Positions 45,523-53,302 of a stretch of DNA of 64,000 nt are shown here, one piece after another. This stretch comes from Pseudoalteromonas sp. N1230-9 (GTDB lineage Bacteria; Pseudomonadota; Gammaproteobacteria; Enterobacterales; Alteromonadaceae), in the NCBI RefSeq assembly GCF_032716425.1, contig NZ_CP090420.1, positions 186,001 through 250,000 of the forward strand, in the 5' to 3' direction. Position numbers and translations under genes: made by a program. Below the pieces are notes generated by a model. That model was not told the DNA's origin and made no database searches. It worked only from the letters and a program-made list of their open reading frames with translations. How positions within the stretch are numbered: the stretch's first letter is position 1; each line of letters opens with the position of its first letter.

Positions 45523-46128
45523 ATGGCAAAGCTGATTTATGTATATGACCCAATGTGCAGTTGGTGCTGGGGTTATAGAGAGACCTGGTTAAAACTGAAA
45601 GAAGCCCTAGGGGATAAACTCGCTATTGAATATAAAGTGGGTGGTCTTGCGCCTGATTCTGATGAACCAATGCCTGAAGATATGCAGCAATTTTTACAGC
45701 AAACATGGCAACGTATAGAACAGCAGCTTGGTACTAAGTTTAATCATAACTTTTGGTTGAATACTCAACCACGCCGCTCAACTTACCCTGCATGCCGTGC
45801 TGTGCTTGTTGCAAGGCAATACAACAAAGAGCTTGAGATGCTCTACGCAATTCAAAAAGCCTACTACCTAAATGCACAAAACCCATCTGACATAAGCACG
45901 CTTGCCAATCTAGCCGAGCAAATTGGTTTAGCAAAAAACACCTTTATTACAGAAATTCAAAGTGAAAAAATTAATACTTTACTAATGAATGAAATAAACG
46001 AGGTTAGGAGCTTGCCTGTCCAAGGTTTTCCGTCTTTAGTTATTGAAAATAAGGGAAATTACTATGCTGTGCCTGTTAATTATCAAGACTGGCAAAGCAC
46101 TTACCAGCAAATAACATCTCATATTTAG
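45523..46128 (+). CDS. DsbA-family thioredoxin-fold oxidoreductase, cytoplasmic
   Basis: 201 residues, no signal peptide. YDPMCSWCWG places the CxxC at Cys12 and Cys15, and PVQGFPSLVIE supplies the cis-Pro loop; the helical insertion fits the DsbA/2-hydroxychromene-2-carboxylate isomerase-like family (FrnE branch). Its ATG follows the diguanylate cyclase stop directly, and GAGGTGAG in the end of that gene is its ribosome site. Likely a cytoplasmic thiol-disulphide protein; partner unknown. Confidence 0.88.
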   Translation: MAKLIYVYDPMCSWCWGYRETWLKLKEALGDKLAIEYKVGGLAPDSDEPMPEDMQQFLQQTWQRIEQQLGTKFNHNFWLNTQPRRSTYPACRAVLVARQYNKELEMLYAIQKAYYLNAQNPSDISTLANLAEQIGLAKNTFITEIQSEKINTLLMNEINEVRSLPVQGFPSLVIENKGNYYAVPVNYQDWQSTYQQITSHI

Positions 46129-46186
46129 TTCCCGAAACCCTGCAACTTTTGCCTTATCTTTGCGCAATATAAACGAATTGTTACAG

Positions 46187-46226
46187 CTGTCATATTTTTG
46201 TATTTTTTGCGCAACATGCTTGTCAT
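46187..46226 (+). promoter_or_regulatory. PhoB-box-like repeats before the TonB2 operon
   Basis: CTGTCAT (46187), TTGTATT (46198) and TTGTCAT (46220) lie on one 11-bp grid (offsets 0, 11 and 33), as PhoB half-sites do. They end about 78 bases before the DUF3450 start. Confidence 0.6.
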
Positions 46227-46304
46227 TTTTCATCGTTATCCTTTCGCACATTAAAACAAACCCACTAGCAAATTAAGCTAACTTAACGAGTAAAGGTGTA
46301 TGCG

Positions 46305-47057
46305 ATGAAAGGCGTTAAACCACTGATTTTAGCAGGTATTGTAGCGGCATCTGCAACAGTACATGCAAACGATCTAGATAAAGTAATTGATAAAAGCAGC
46401 GAAATAAACAACTCTGCCGCGCAATCACAAACAAAAATCGACAAGATTGCAGATTCAATGCAAGGTCGTTTACAACAATTCAAAGCCCTTAATAAAGAAA
46501 TTGACGGCTTAACTGTTTATAACGCGCAGCTAACTAAGCAATTAAACAACCAAATTGCAGAAATGGACGCGTTAAACGAGTCAATGGATCAGGTATCAGT
46601 TATTGAGCGTCAAATTACGCCGTTAATGATGCGCATGATCACAGGTCTTGAGCAATTTGTTGCACTCGACGTGCCTTTCTTAACTGAAGAACGTAGCAAG
46701 CGTATTGCATCATTAAAAGAAATGATGGACCGCGCAGACATCACTTCAAGTGAAAAATTCCGCCGCTTACTTGAAGCTTACCAAGTAGAAGTTGATTACG
46801 GTCGCACTATCGAAGCGTACACATCATTACTTAATGTAGATGGCCAAGAGCGCGAAGTAGATTTCTTACGCATCGGTCGTTTAGAACTTATTTATTTAAC
46901 ACGCGACGGCAAAAAAGCAGGTAGCTGGGACACACAAACAAAATCGTTTGTTGAATTACCAGATTCTGCAATCAGCCAAATCAATAAAGGTTTACGCATT
47001 GCTCGTAAGCAACTTGCCCCAGATATGTTAACACTGCCAGTCCACGCTGCTGAATAA
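46305..47057 (+). CDS. DUF3450 exported coiled-coil protein of the TonB2 operon
   Basis: 250 residues from ATG 46305; AAGG lies 9-12 bases upstream, and the GTG at 46296 is less likely. Signal peptide cleaved near VHA-ND, then a coiled coil (about 18-90) and a conserved domain (DYGRTIEAYTSLLNVDG, FLRIGRLELIYLTRDG). DUF3450 proteins regularly precede TtpC/ExbB/ExbD/TonB genes and are thought to act with the proton-channel complex in the periplasm. First gene of the operon; ten bases separate it from ttpC. Confidence 0.93.
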   Translation: MKGVKPLILAGIVAASATVHANDLDKVIDKSSEINNSAAQSQTKIDKIADSMQGRLQQFKALNKEIDGLTVYNAQLTKQLNNQIAEMDALNESMDQVSVIERQITPLMMRMITGLEQFVALDVPFLTEERSKRIASLKEMMDRADITSSEKFRRLLEAYQVEVDYGRTIEAYTSLLNVDGQEREVDFLRIGRLELIYLTRDGKKAGSWDTQTKSFVELPDSAISQINKGLRIARKQLAPDMLTLPVHAAE

Positions 47058-47067
47058 GAGGTTTGAG

Positions 47068-48435
47068 ATGAAATTATTAACGAAAATGACAAAAATGGCC
47101 GTGTTTGCAGCTGGCCTTGGATTTGCTGGTAGCAGCCTAGCGGCTGAGCCAATGGATTTAGACTCATTACTAAAAACATTAGAGCAAGGTAAAGCACAGC
47201 AAAGCGTTGAGAATAAACAACGTGAACAAGCGTTCATGGCGCGTCAAAACGAACAAGTACAAATGCTTAAAGATACCCAAGCAAAGCGTACTGCAATGCT
47301 TAACGAGTCTGAACGTTTAGAAACGCAGTTTGAAGAAAACGAAGTAAAGCTAGCCAACTTAACCGAAACACTTTCAAACCGCATGGGCTCACTTAAAGAG
47401 CTATTCGGTGTGTTACAACAAGTAGCGGGCGATTCAAGCAACAAATTCATGACGTCAGTTGTTTCTGCTGAGCTTCCTGGTCGTAGTAACTTCATGGATG
47501 AGCTGGCACAAAAAATGGGTTCAACGTCAAAGCTTGCTTCTATCGATGATATCGAAAGAGTATGGTTTGAATTACAACGCGAAATGACTGAGCAAGGTAA
47601 AGTATCTCGCTTTACAACAGATGTTATCGTTGAAGGTGGCAGCAAAGCACAGAAAGAAGTGGTGCGTGTTGGTGCATTTAACTTAATCGCTGATGGTAAA
47701 TACCTAGAGTACACACCGGCTACAAATACAATTAGCCAGCTTACACGTCAGCCTAGCAGTCGCTACACAGCAACTGCGACTGACTTACAACAAGCGAATT
47801 CAGGTGTTGTACCGTTTGCACTTGACCCTACAGGTGGTTCAATTTTAGGTCTTTTAGTACAAGCACCAGATACTGAAGAGCAAGTTCACCAAGGTGGTAC
47901 GGTTGGTTACATCATCTTAGGTGTTGGCTTAATCGCTTTACTAATCGCACTTGAGCGTTTTGTATCTCTGATGATTATGGGTAGCAAAATCCGTCGTCAG
48001 CTTAAAGACACAGTGGCACGTGATGACAACCCACTAGGTCGCGTAATGAAAGTGAAAGATCAGTACCCAGATGTAGCGTATGACACGCTTGAACTTAAAT
48101 TAAGCGAAGCAATCATTCGTGAAATGCCAAAAATTACTCGTAACCTGACGCTAATCAAGATTATCTCTGTGGTAGCACCGCTACTGGGTCTACTAGGTAC
48201 AGTAACCGGTATGATTAACACCTTCCAAGCAATTACTTTGTTCGGTACAGGTGACCCTAAACTAATGGCGGGTGGTATTTCTCAGGCACTTGTAACAACG
48301 GTACTTGGTCTGGTTGTGGCTATCCCTACAGTATTCTTATACACACTTCTTAACACGCGCTCTAAAAACATGCTGTTGATTTTACAAGAGCAAAGCGCAG
48401 GTATTATCGCAGAGCGAAGCGAGAAAGGAGCATAA
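47068..48435 (+). CDS. TtpC-like MotA/TolQ/ExbB protein
   Basis: 455 residues: signal peptide (cleavage near LAA-EP), a periplasmic coiled-coil extension (about 30-270), then an ExbB/TolQ core with membrane helices near 278-300, 370-395 and 405-430 and the GLLGTVTGMINTF motif. This long N-terminal extension distinguishes TtpC, the extra component of Vibrio TonB2 systems, from ordinary ExbB. It is followed 3 bases later by exbB. Confidence 0.93.
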   Translation: MKLLTKMTKMAVFAAGLGFAGSSLAAEPMDLDSLLKTLEQGKAQQSVENKQREQAFMARQNEQVQMLKDTQAKRTAMLNESERLETQFEENEVKLANLTETLSNRMGSLKELFGVLQQVAGDSSNKFMTSVVSAELPGRSNFMDELAQKMGSTSKLASIDDIERVWFELQREMTEQGKVSRFTTDVIVEGGSKAQKEVVRVGAFNLIADGKYLEYTPATNTISQLTRQPSSRYTATATDLQQANSGVVPFALDPTGGSILGLLVQAPDTEEQVHQGGTVGYIILGVGLIALLIALERFVSLMIMGSKIRRQLKDTVARDDNPLGRVMKVKDQYPDVAYDTLELKLSEAIIREMPKITRNLTLIKIISVVAPLLGLLGTVTGMINTFQAITLFGTGDPKLMAGGISQALVTTVLGLVVAIPTVFLYTLLNTRSKNMLLILQEQSAGIIAERSEKGA

Positions 48436-48438
48436 ATC

Positions 48439-48966
48439 ATGGTGCTATTGATTGATGCAATCAATGCTCTACGTGATTTCCTCGACACAGGTGGCCAAGT
48501 TCTCTTGGTCATCGGGGTGCTCATCTTCGCGATGTGGTTATTGATACTTGAGCGTTTTATGTATTTTTTTGGTGGCTTTAAACGCTATAAGAAAGACGTA
48601 AAAAGCACTTGGAGCAATAGAGCAGAGCGTAACAGCTGGAACGCAGAGCAAATTCGTCAAGCGATGATTTCACGCGCTGGCATGCAACTAAATAATAACC
48701 TTGCGCTAATCAACGTAATGGTTGCGTTATGTCCACTTTTAGGTCTGTTAGGTACCGTAACCGGCATGATCGAAGTATTTGATGTAATGGCAATCACAGG
48801 CACAGGCAGTGCACGTTCGATGGCATCAGGGGTGTCTAAAGCCACTATCCCAACAATGGCCGGCATGGTGGGTGCACTTTCAGGGGTATTCGCCTCAACG
48901 TTTTTACAACGTCGTGCAAAACGCGAAGTGCAATTACTTGAAGACAACATGGTCTTAGACCACTAA
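48439..48966 (+). CDS. exbB: ExbB proton-channel subunit of the TonB2 system
   Basis: 175 residues with three membrane helices (about 15-33, 90-112 and 130-152) and the MotA_ExbB motifs LLGLLGTVTGMIEVFDVMA and SGVSKATIPTMAGM. Shorter than E. coli ExbB (244), as usual for ExbB2. Forms the proton channel with ExbD and energises TonB. Confidence 0.94.
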   Translation: MVLLIDAINALRDFLDTGGQVLLVIGVLIFAMWLLILERFMYFFGGFKRYKKDVKSTWSNRAERNSWNAEQIRQAMISRAGMQLNNNLALINVMVALCPLLGLLGTVTGMIEVFDVMAITGTGSARSMASGVSKATIPTMAGMVGALSGVFASTFLQRRAKREVQLLEDNMVLDH

Positions 48967-49011
48967 ACGAATTTTAGGGTGATGTGAGCATCACCCACTA
49001 GGAGACTAACA

Positions 49012-49425
49012 ATGAGAGCGCCACTAGGTAACTTATTTCAAGAAGACGATGCAGAAGAAATCAACATGACGCCAATGCTAGACGTTGTTTTCATCATGCT
49101 TATCTTCTTTATCGTAACAGCATCTTTTGTAAAAGAAGCCGGTATTGATGTAAACCGTCCTGAAGCGGCAACAGCAGTTAAAAAAGAGCGTGCCAACATC
49201 TTAGTTGCTATTTCTGACAAAGGTGAAATTTGGATCAACAAACGCCAAGTCGATGTTCGTGCAGTTCAAGCAAATATCGAGCGCTTAAAAGCTGAAAACC
49301 CACAAGGTAGCGTGGTTATTCAAGCAGATAAGAAAGCCACAACCGATGTACTTATTAAAGTAATGGATGCATCGCGAGCTGCAGGCGCATTTGATGTGTC
49401 GATTGCTGCGCAAGAAGCATCATAA
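49012..49425 (+). CDS. exbD: ExbD subunit of the TonB2 system
   Basis: 137 residues: one membrane helix containing the essential Asp in EEINMTPMLDVVFIMLIFFIV, then a periplasmic domain. Ribosome site AGGAGA precedes the ATG. Twelve bases separate it from tonB. Confidence 0.95.
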   Translation: MRAPLGNLFQEDDAEEINMTPMLDVVFIMLIFFIVTASFVKEAGIDVNRPEAATAVKKERANILVAISDKGEIWINKRQVDVRAVQANIERLKAENPQGSVVIQADKKATTDVLIKVMDASRAAGAFDVSIAAQEAS

Positions 49426-49437
49426 GGAATGTGAGCG

Positions 49438-50043
49438 ATGCGTTATATAGTTGCATTAATCATCGCTGGTATCGTGACTGTCATGCTGTTTTTAGGCATG
49501 CAGGCACTGATCACCGGTGGTGAAGGGGCCATGTCTGAGCCCGTAAAAGGAAACGTACTTGATTTTGTTCGTCTGAAAAAAGAAGAGACAGTGCAAAAGA
49601 AAGAACGTAAACCGCAAAAGCCACCAACGCCAAAAGAGCCACCTCCGCCAATGGAATCACCGCAAATGCAAAACAGTGATCCTAACGCGAGTAATGCGAA
49701 CTTTGACTTTGGTGCCAGTGTTGAAGCCGACGTTAACTTAGCCGGTGGCTTAGCCCTTGAATCAAGCGACGGTGAATACCTACCGATTGTAAAAGTAGCG
49801 CCTGTTTATCCGCGCCGAGCTTTATCGCGTGGTATCGAAGGTTATGTGATTGTTGAGTTTACAGTAACTAAACAAGGCACAGTACGTGACCCGAAAGTAG
49901 TGAAAGCTGAACCTGAGTCACTGTTTGACCGCGCTGCGATGGATGCAGCACTTAAATTTAAATATAAACCGCGCGTTGTTAACGGTGAAGCTGTTGAAGT
50001 AGCGGGCGTACAGAACAAAATTTCTTTCCAAATTAACGGTTAG
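49438..50043 (+). CDS. tonB: TonB energy transducer (TonB2 type)
   Basis: 201 residues: N-terminal membrane helix (about 3-22), Pro-rich spacer (KPQKPPTPKEPPPPMESP, about 59-76) and a C-terminal TonB domain with VYPRRALSRGIEGYVIVEFTV and LKFKYKPRVVNG. The short spacer is characteristic of TonB2 proteins. It should energise the TBDR encoded after the lipoprotein, and possibly others in this TBDR-rich genome. Confidence 0.94.
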   Translation: MRYIVALIIAGIVTVMLFLGMQALITGGEGAMSEPVKGNVLDFVRLKKEETVQKKERKPQKPPTPKEPPPPMESPQMQNSDPNASNANFDFGASVEADVNLAGGLALESSDGEYLPIVKVAPVYPRRALSRGIEGYVIVEFTVTKQGTVRDPKVVKAEPESLFDRAAMDAALKFKYKPRVVNGEAVEVAGVQNKISFQING

Positions 50044-50060
50044 AAAAGAGGAATGCGATT

Positions 50061-51368
50061 ATGAAACCTTTAAAAGTTGCCGTGATTTGCGCGGCTGCTT
50101 TCACTAGCAGCCTAGTATTACCAAGCATTGTTAGCATGTTACCAGGTGTCACACTGGCAACAGCTTACGCTGAGGAGCAAAAAACCAAACGCGTACCTGC
50201 ACTGCGCGAAAAAGTGTATAGCCAATTAGCACGAGCACAAAAGCTGGCTGATGATGGTGATGCAAAAGCAGGGTTAGCAGCCCTTGATAGTATTCAAGAG
50301 CGCTCTTCAAGCATGAACTCGTATGAAATTGCCATGATGCATAATTTCTACGGTTTTATTTACTACAACGAAAACGACCTTGATAAAGCAATTGCCTCGT
50401 TTGAAAAAGTAGTAAACGAAGATGCAATTCCAGAAACATTACGTGTAAGCACCACCTTTAGCTTAGCGCAACTTGCCATGGCTAATAGCGATTACGAAAA
50501 GGTAATCAAATATTTAGCACAGTGGGATGTGATTAACGACAAACCTAAAACAGATGCTTATTACGTATTGAAATCTCAAGCGTATTATCAGCTTAAAGAT
50601 TACCAAAAAGGCATTGAAAACATTAATCTTGCTATCGCAGAAGCTGACAGCAAAGGTGAAATGCCAAAAGAAAACTGGCTAATTTTACAACGTGCTATGT
50701 ACTATTCACTTAATCAATCTGACAAAGTGGTCGAGGTACTTGAGCGCTTAGTGAAGCTTTACAATAAGCCAGAGTATTGGGTTCAATTAGGTGGTATGTA
50801 CGGTGAAACAGGCGCAGAAAAAGAGCAGCTAGCGGTTTTAGAAGCGGCATATCAGCAAGGCTTTTTAACATCTAAATCTGATTTACGCCAATTATCGCAA
50901 GTGTATTTATACAATGGCCTTGCTTATAAAGCGGCGAGTGTAATGAGCAAAGCGATGCAAGATGGTATTGCCGAGCAGTCAGCAAAAAACTACGCATTCG
51001 TAGCCGAGGCTATGGTACAAGCAAAAGAGGCTGAAAAGTCGCTTACTTATTTTGCTAAGGCTGCTGATTTAGTAACGCACGGTCAGTACGAACAACGTAT
51101 CGCAGAGGTGAGCATTAACCTTGAAAAATACGAAGAAGCAGCGGATGCAGCGCGTAAAGCACTTGATAAAGGCGGCTTAGAGTTTGAATCCAATGTGTAT
51201 GTAGCTCTAGGTATGGCGCAATATAACTTACAAAACTTTGATGCCTCGATTTTAGCGTTCGAGCAAGCGGAAAAACACAAAAAATCACAGCGTTTAGCCG
51301 AGCAATGGATCAAGTATGTGAAGCGTGAAAAAGTGCACGCCGAAACACTACGTACCGCTTTACTCTAA
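50061..51368 (+). CDS. Exported TPR protein of the TonB2 operon
   Basis: 435 residues: signal peptide (cleavage near AYA-EE), then tetratricopeptide-like helical repeats through the whole length (for example FYGFIYYNENDLDKAIASFEKVV and YVALGMAQYNLQNFDASILAFEQAEKH). Such TPR proteins close TonB2 operons in Alteromonadales and Vibrionales. Probably a periplasmic scaffold; a precise partner is unknown. A terminator follows. Confidence 0.9.
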   Translation: MKPLKVAVICAAAFTSSLVLPSIVSMLPGVTLATAYAEEQKTKRVPALREKVYSQLARAQKLADDGDAKAGLAALDSIQERSSSMNSYEIAMMHNFYGFIYYNENDLDKAIASFEKVVNEDAIPETLRVSTTFSLAQLAMANSDYEKVIKYLAQWDVINDKPKTDAYYVLKSQAYYQLKDYQKGIENINLAIAEADSKGEMPKENWLILQRAMYYSLNQSDKVVEVLERLVKLYNKPEYWVQLGGMYGETGAEKEQLAVLEAAYQQGFLTSKSDLRQLSQVYLYNGLAYKAASVMSKAMQDGIAEQSAKNYAFVAEAMVQAKEAEKSLTYFAKAADLVTHGQYEQRIAEVSINLEKYEEAADAARKALDKGGLEFESNVYVALGMAQYNLQNFDASILAFEQAEKHKKSQRLAEQWIKYVKREKVHAETLRTALL

Positions 51369-51420
51369 ATCGAATTCAACAGGTAAGCGTACAAAAGAAC
51401 TCATTTATAATCGCAACACC

Positions 51421-51446
51421 AAAGCTGCCTTCGGGCGGCTTTTTTC
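51421..51446 (+). terminator. Terminator of the TonB2 operon
   Basis: AAAGCTGCC / GGCGGCTTT stem with a stable TTCG tetraloop and a following T-run. Confidence 0.93.
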
Positions 51447-51491
51447 GGTTCCTCAATTTTACTTAACCCTCTAATTTTAAAGTCAATTACA

Positions 51492-51541
51492 TTGTCATTT
51501 TATGTTTATGAAAATGTAACTCGCCTGTCACAAACTGTCAG
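51492..51541 (+). promoter_or_regulatory. PhoB-box-like repeats before the lipoprotein-TBDR genes
   Basis: TTGTCAT (51492), TGTTTAT (51503), ATGTAAC (51514) and CTGTCAC (51525) follow each other at 11 bp; a further CTGTCAG at 51535 is one base short of the grid. The start codon is 60 bases downstream. Confidence 0.65.
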
Positions 51542-51601
51542 TATCTTAAGTCTTAGTTTTTTTAAAGCTTAACAATAATCGAAATTCAACGGAGTACAAT
51601 A

Positions 51602-53206
51602 ATGAAACTATCTGACTTATTTAAGGTCAGCCTGCTTGCTTCTGCAGTAACACTGACAGCGTGTGGCGGCGATATCGAAATCACACCAACGGTAAATGAC
51701 AACAGCACTAATACTGATAATAGTACTAATAACTCAAACAACAATACTGATAATGGTTCAAACGATGATTTTGAATGTGCTAGCTATGAGTCAGATGCTG
51801 GTACTGTTCAAGGTGTTTTCGATGGTAAAGATTGTACTTACAATGATTCTTTCGCAAGTAAATCAATAGAAATTACAAGTAATATCACATTCCAAGAAAT
51901 CCCTGATGGCGGTGTTCATTTATTTGCTGATGCTTTATTAATTGGTCAAGATGGCGACACAACAAGTGGCTTTGAAGTGCCTCAAAATGGACCTACTTTA
52001 ACAGTAGAGCCAGGTGCCACACTTGCTTTTCAGTCTGGAGAAGCAATAATCCGAATCGCCCGTGGCGCTAAAATTCAAGCGAACGGTACTGAATCTAAAC
52101 CTATTACTTTCACATCTGCCAATGCGTTTGATCGTTTCGATAGCACAGGCAATGGCCCGCGTTACGCTGATTGGGGCGGTATCATCATCAACGGTAATGG
52201 TATTACTGACCAATGTACTGATGCAGAGCGCGCTGCAAGCACCTGTAATGTACCTTCTGAGGGTATCACAAGTTACTTTGGTGGTAATGATAACGCAGAT
52301 TCAAGTGGTAGCATCAAGTGGGCTAAAATTTGGTACGCAGGTTCAGGCCCTAAAGTAGGTGGTGAAGGTGACGACCTTAACTCACTAACTCTTAACGCGG
52401 TAGGTTCAGGTTCTGCGTTTGATTATTTACATATTCACCAAGGCTTTGATGATGGTATCGAGTTCTTCGGTGGTGCTGCGACAATTAAACATATTGTTGT
52501 GACTGATACACAAGATGATTCATTTGACTTTGATGCAGGTTGGCAAGGTAAGGGTCAATTCCTCTTTATCAAACATGGCACTGTAACGCTTGCTGATGGC
52601 ACAGTTGCAAACATGGGTAACAATGGGTTTGAGTCAGATGGTGTTAAAGGTGAGTCTTCTGCTGAAGTAGCACCAAGTAACCCTACGCTAGCGAACATCA
52701 CGGTTATTACGACTGATGGAAAATCAGTACGTGATGATGACCCTTCACAAGCCTTTAAATTTGATGATGAATTTAATGCTAATATCTACAATGCATTGAT
52801 ATTTAAGAAAAATTCAGTGGATTCAAGCTGTATCGAATTTTCTTCTGATGGTGAAAAGCAAGCTGATAAAATTGCATTTAATAGTTCAGTTATGGCGTGT
52901 TCATCAAACTTCGCAGATACAGACACATTTGCAGGCGGCCCTTTAGCAGGTCAAACAAAAGCATCATGGTTTGAAAACAGCGCTAGCAATGAAATTTTAA
53001 CTGATGATGTTGCAGTATTTGCTGATAATGAGTTTGCGACTAATACAGCCTCTACAGATGTAACTATCTCTGCGAATGACTTATCTATGCTTAACGATAG
53101 CTTTTTCGAAACGGTTGATTACATCGGTGCAGTATCTGATCAAGATACTAGCTCAAGCTGGTACAAATGGGTAGAAACTGCACTAGCAGCTGCTGCTCAA
53201 GACTAA
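51602..53206 (+). CDS. Surface-type beta-helix lipoprotein paired with a TBDR
   Basis: 534 residues. Lipobox LTAC with Cys21, an Asn/Thr/Asp-rich linker (about 25-58), then a body with the Gly/Asn-rich regular pattern of a parallel beta-helix (GGIIINGNG, GAATIKHIVVTDTQDDSFDFDAG, GNNGFESDGVKG). Four or more Cys may form disulphides. Lipoproteins of this type sit beside TBDRs in many Alteromonadales and could act as SusD-like substrate lids; that role is inferred. It precedes the TBDR by 96 bases containing a hairpin. Confidence 0.88.
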   Translation: MKLSDLFKVSLLASAVTLTACGGDIEITPTVNDNSTNTDNSTNNSNNNTDNGSNDDFECASYESDAGTVQGVFDGKDCTYNDSFASKSIEITSNITFQEIPDGGVHLFADALLIGQDGDTTSGFEVPQNGPTLTVEPGATLAFQSGEAIIRIARGAKIQANGTESKPITFTSANAFDRFDSTGNGPRYADWGGIIINGNGITDQCTDAERAASTCNVPSEGITSYFGGNDNADSSGSIKWAKIWYAGSGPKVGGEGDDLNSLTLNAVGSGSAFDYLHIHQGFDDGIEFFGGAATIKHIVVTDTQDDSFDFDAGWQGKGQFLFIKHGTVTLADGTVANMGNNGFESDGVKGESSAEVAPSNPTLANITVITTDGKSVRDDDPSQAFKFDDEFNANIYNALIFKKNSVDSSCIEFSSDGEKQADKIAFNSSVMACSSNFADTDTFAGGPLAGQTKASWFENSASNEILTDDVAVFADNEFATNTASTDVTISANDLSMLNDSFFETVDYIGAVSDQDTSSSWYKWVETALAAAAQD

Positions 53207-53234
53207 TACCTGCTCATTTAGAGTTATGAAATGT

Positions 53235-53278
53235 AGGCGCCATAATGCTTATTTCAAAGCAACTGGCGCCTGTTTTTT
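53235..53278 (+). terminator. Partial terminator between lipoprotein and TBDR
   Basis: AGGCGCCA (53235-53242) and TGGCGCCT (53264-53271) pair around 21 bases, then TGTTTTTT. Likely lets only part of transcription reach the TBDR. Confidence 0.75.
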
Positions 53279-53302
53279 ATCAAATTGATTAGGATGTAAA
53301 TC

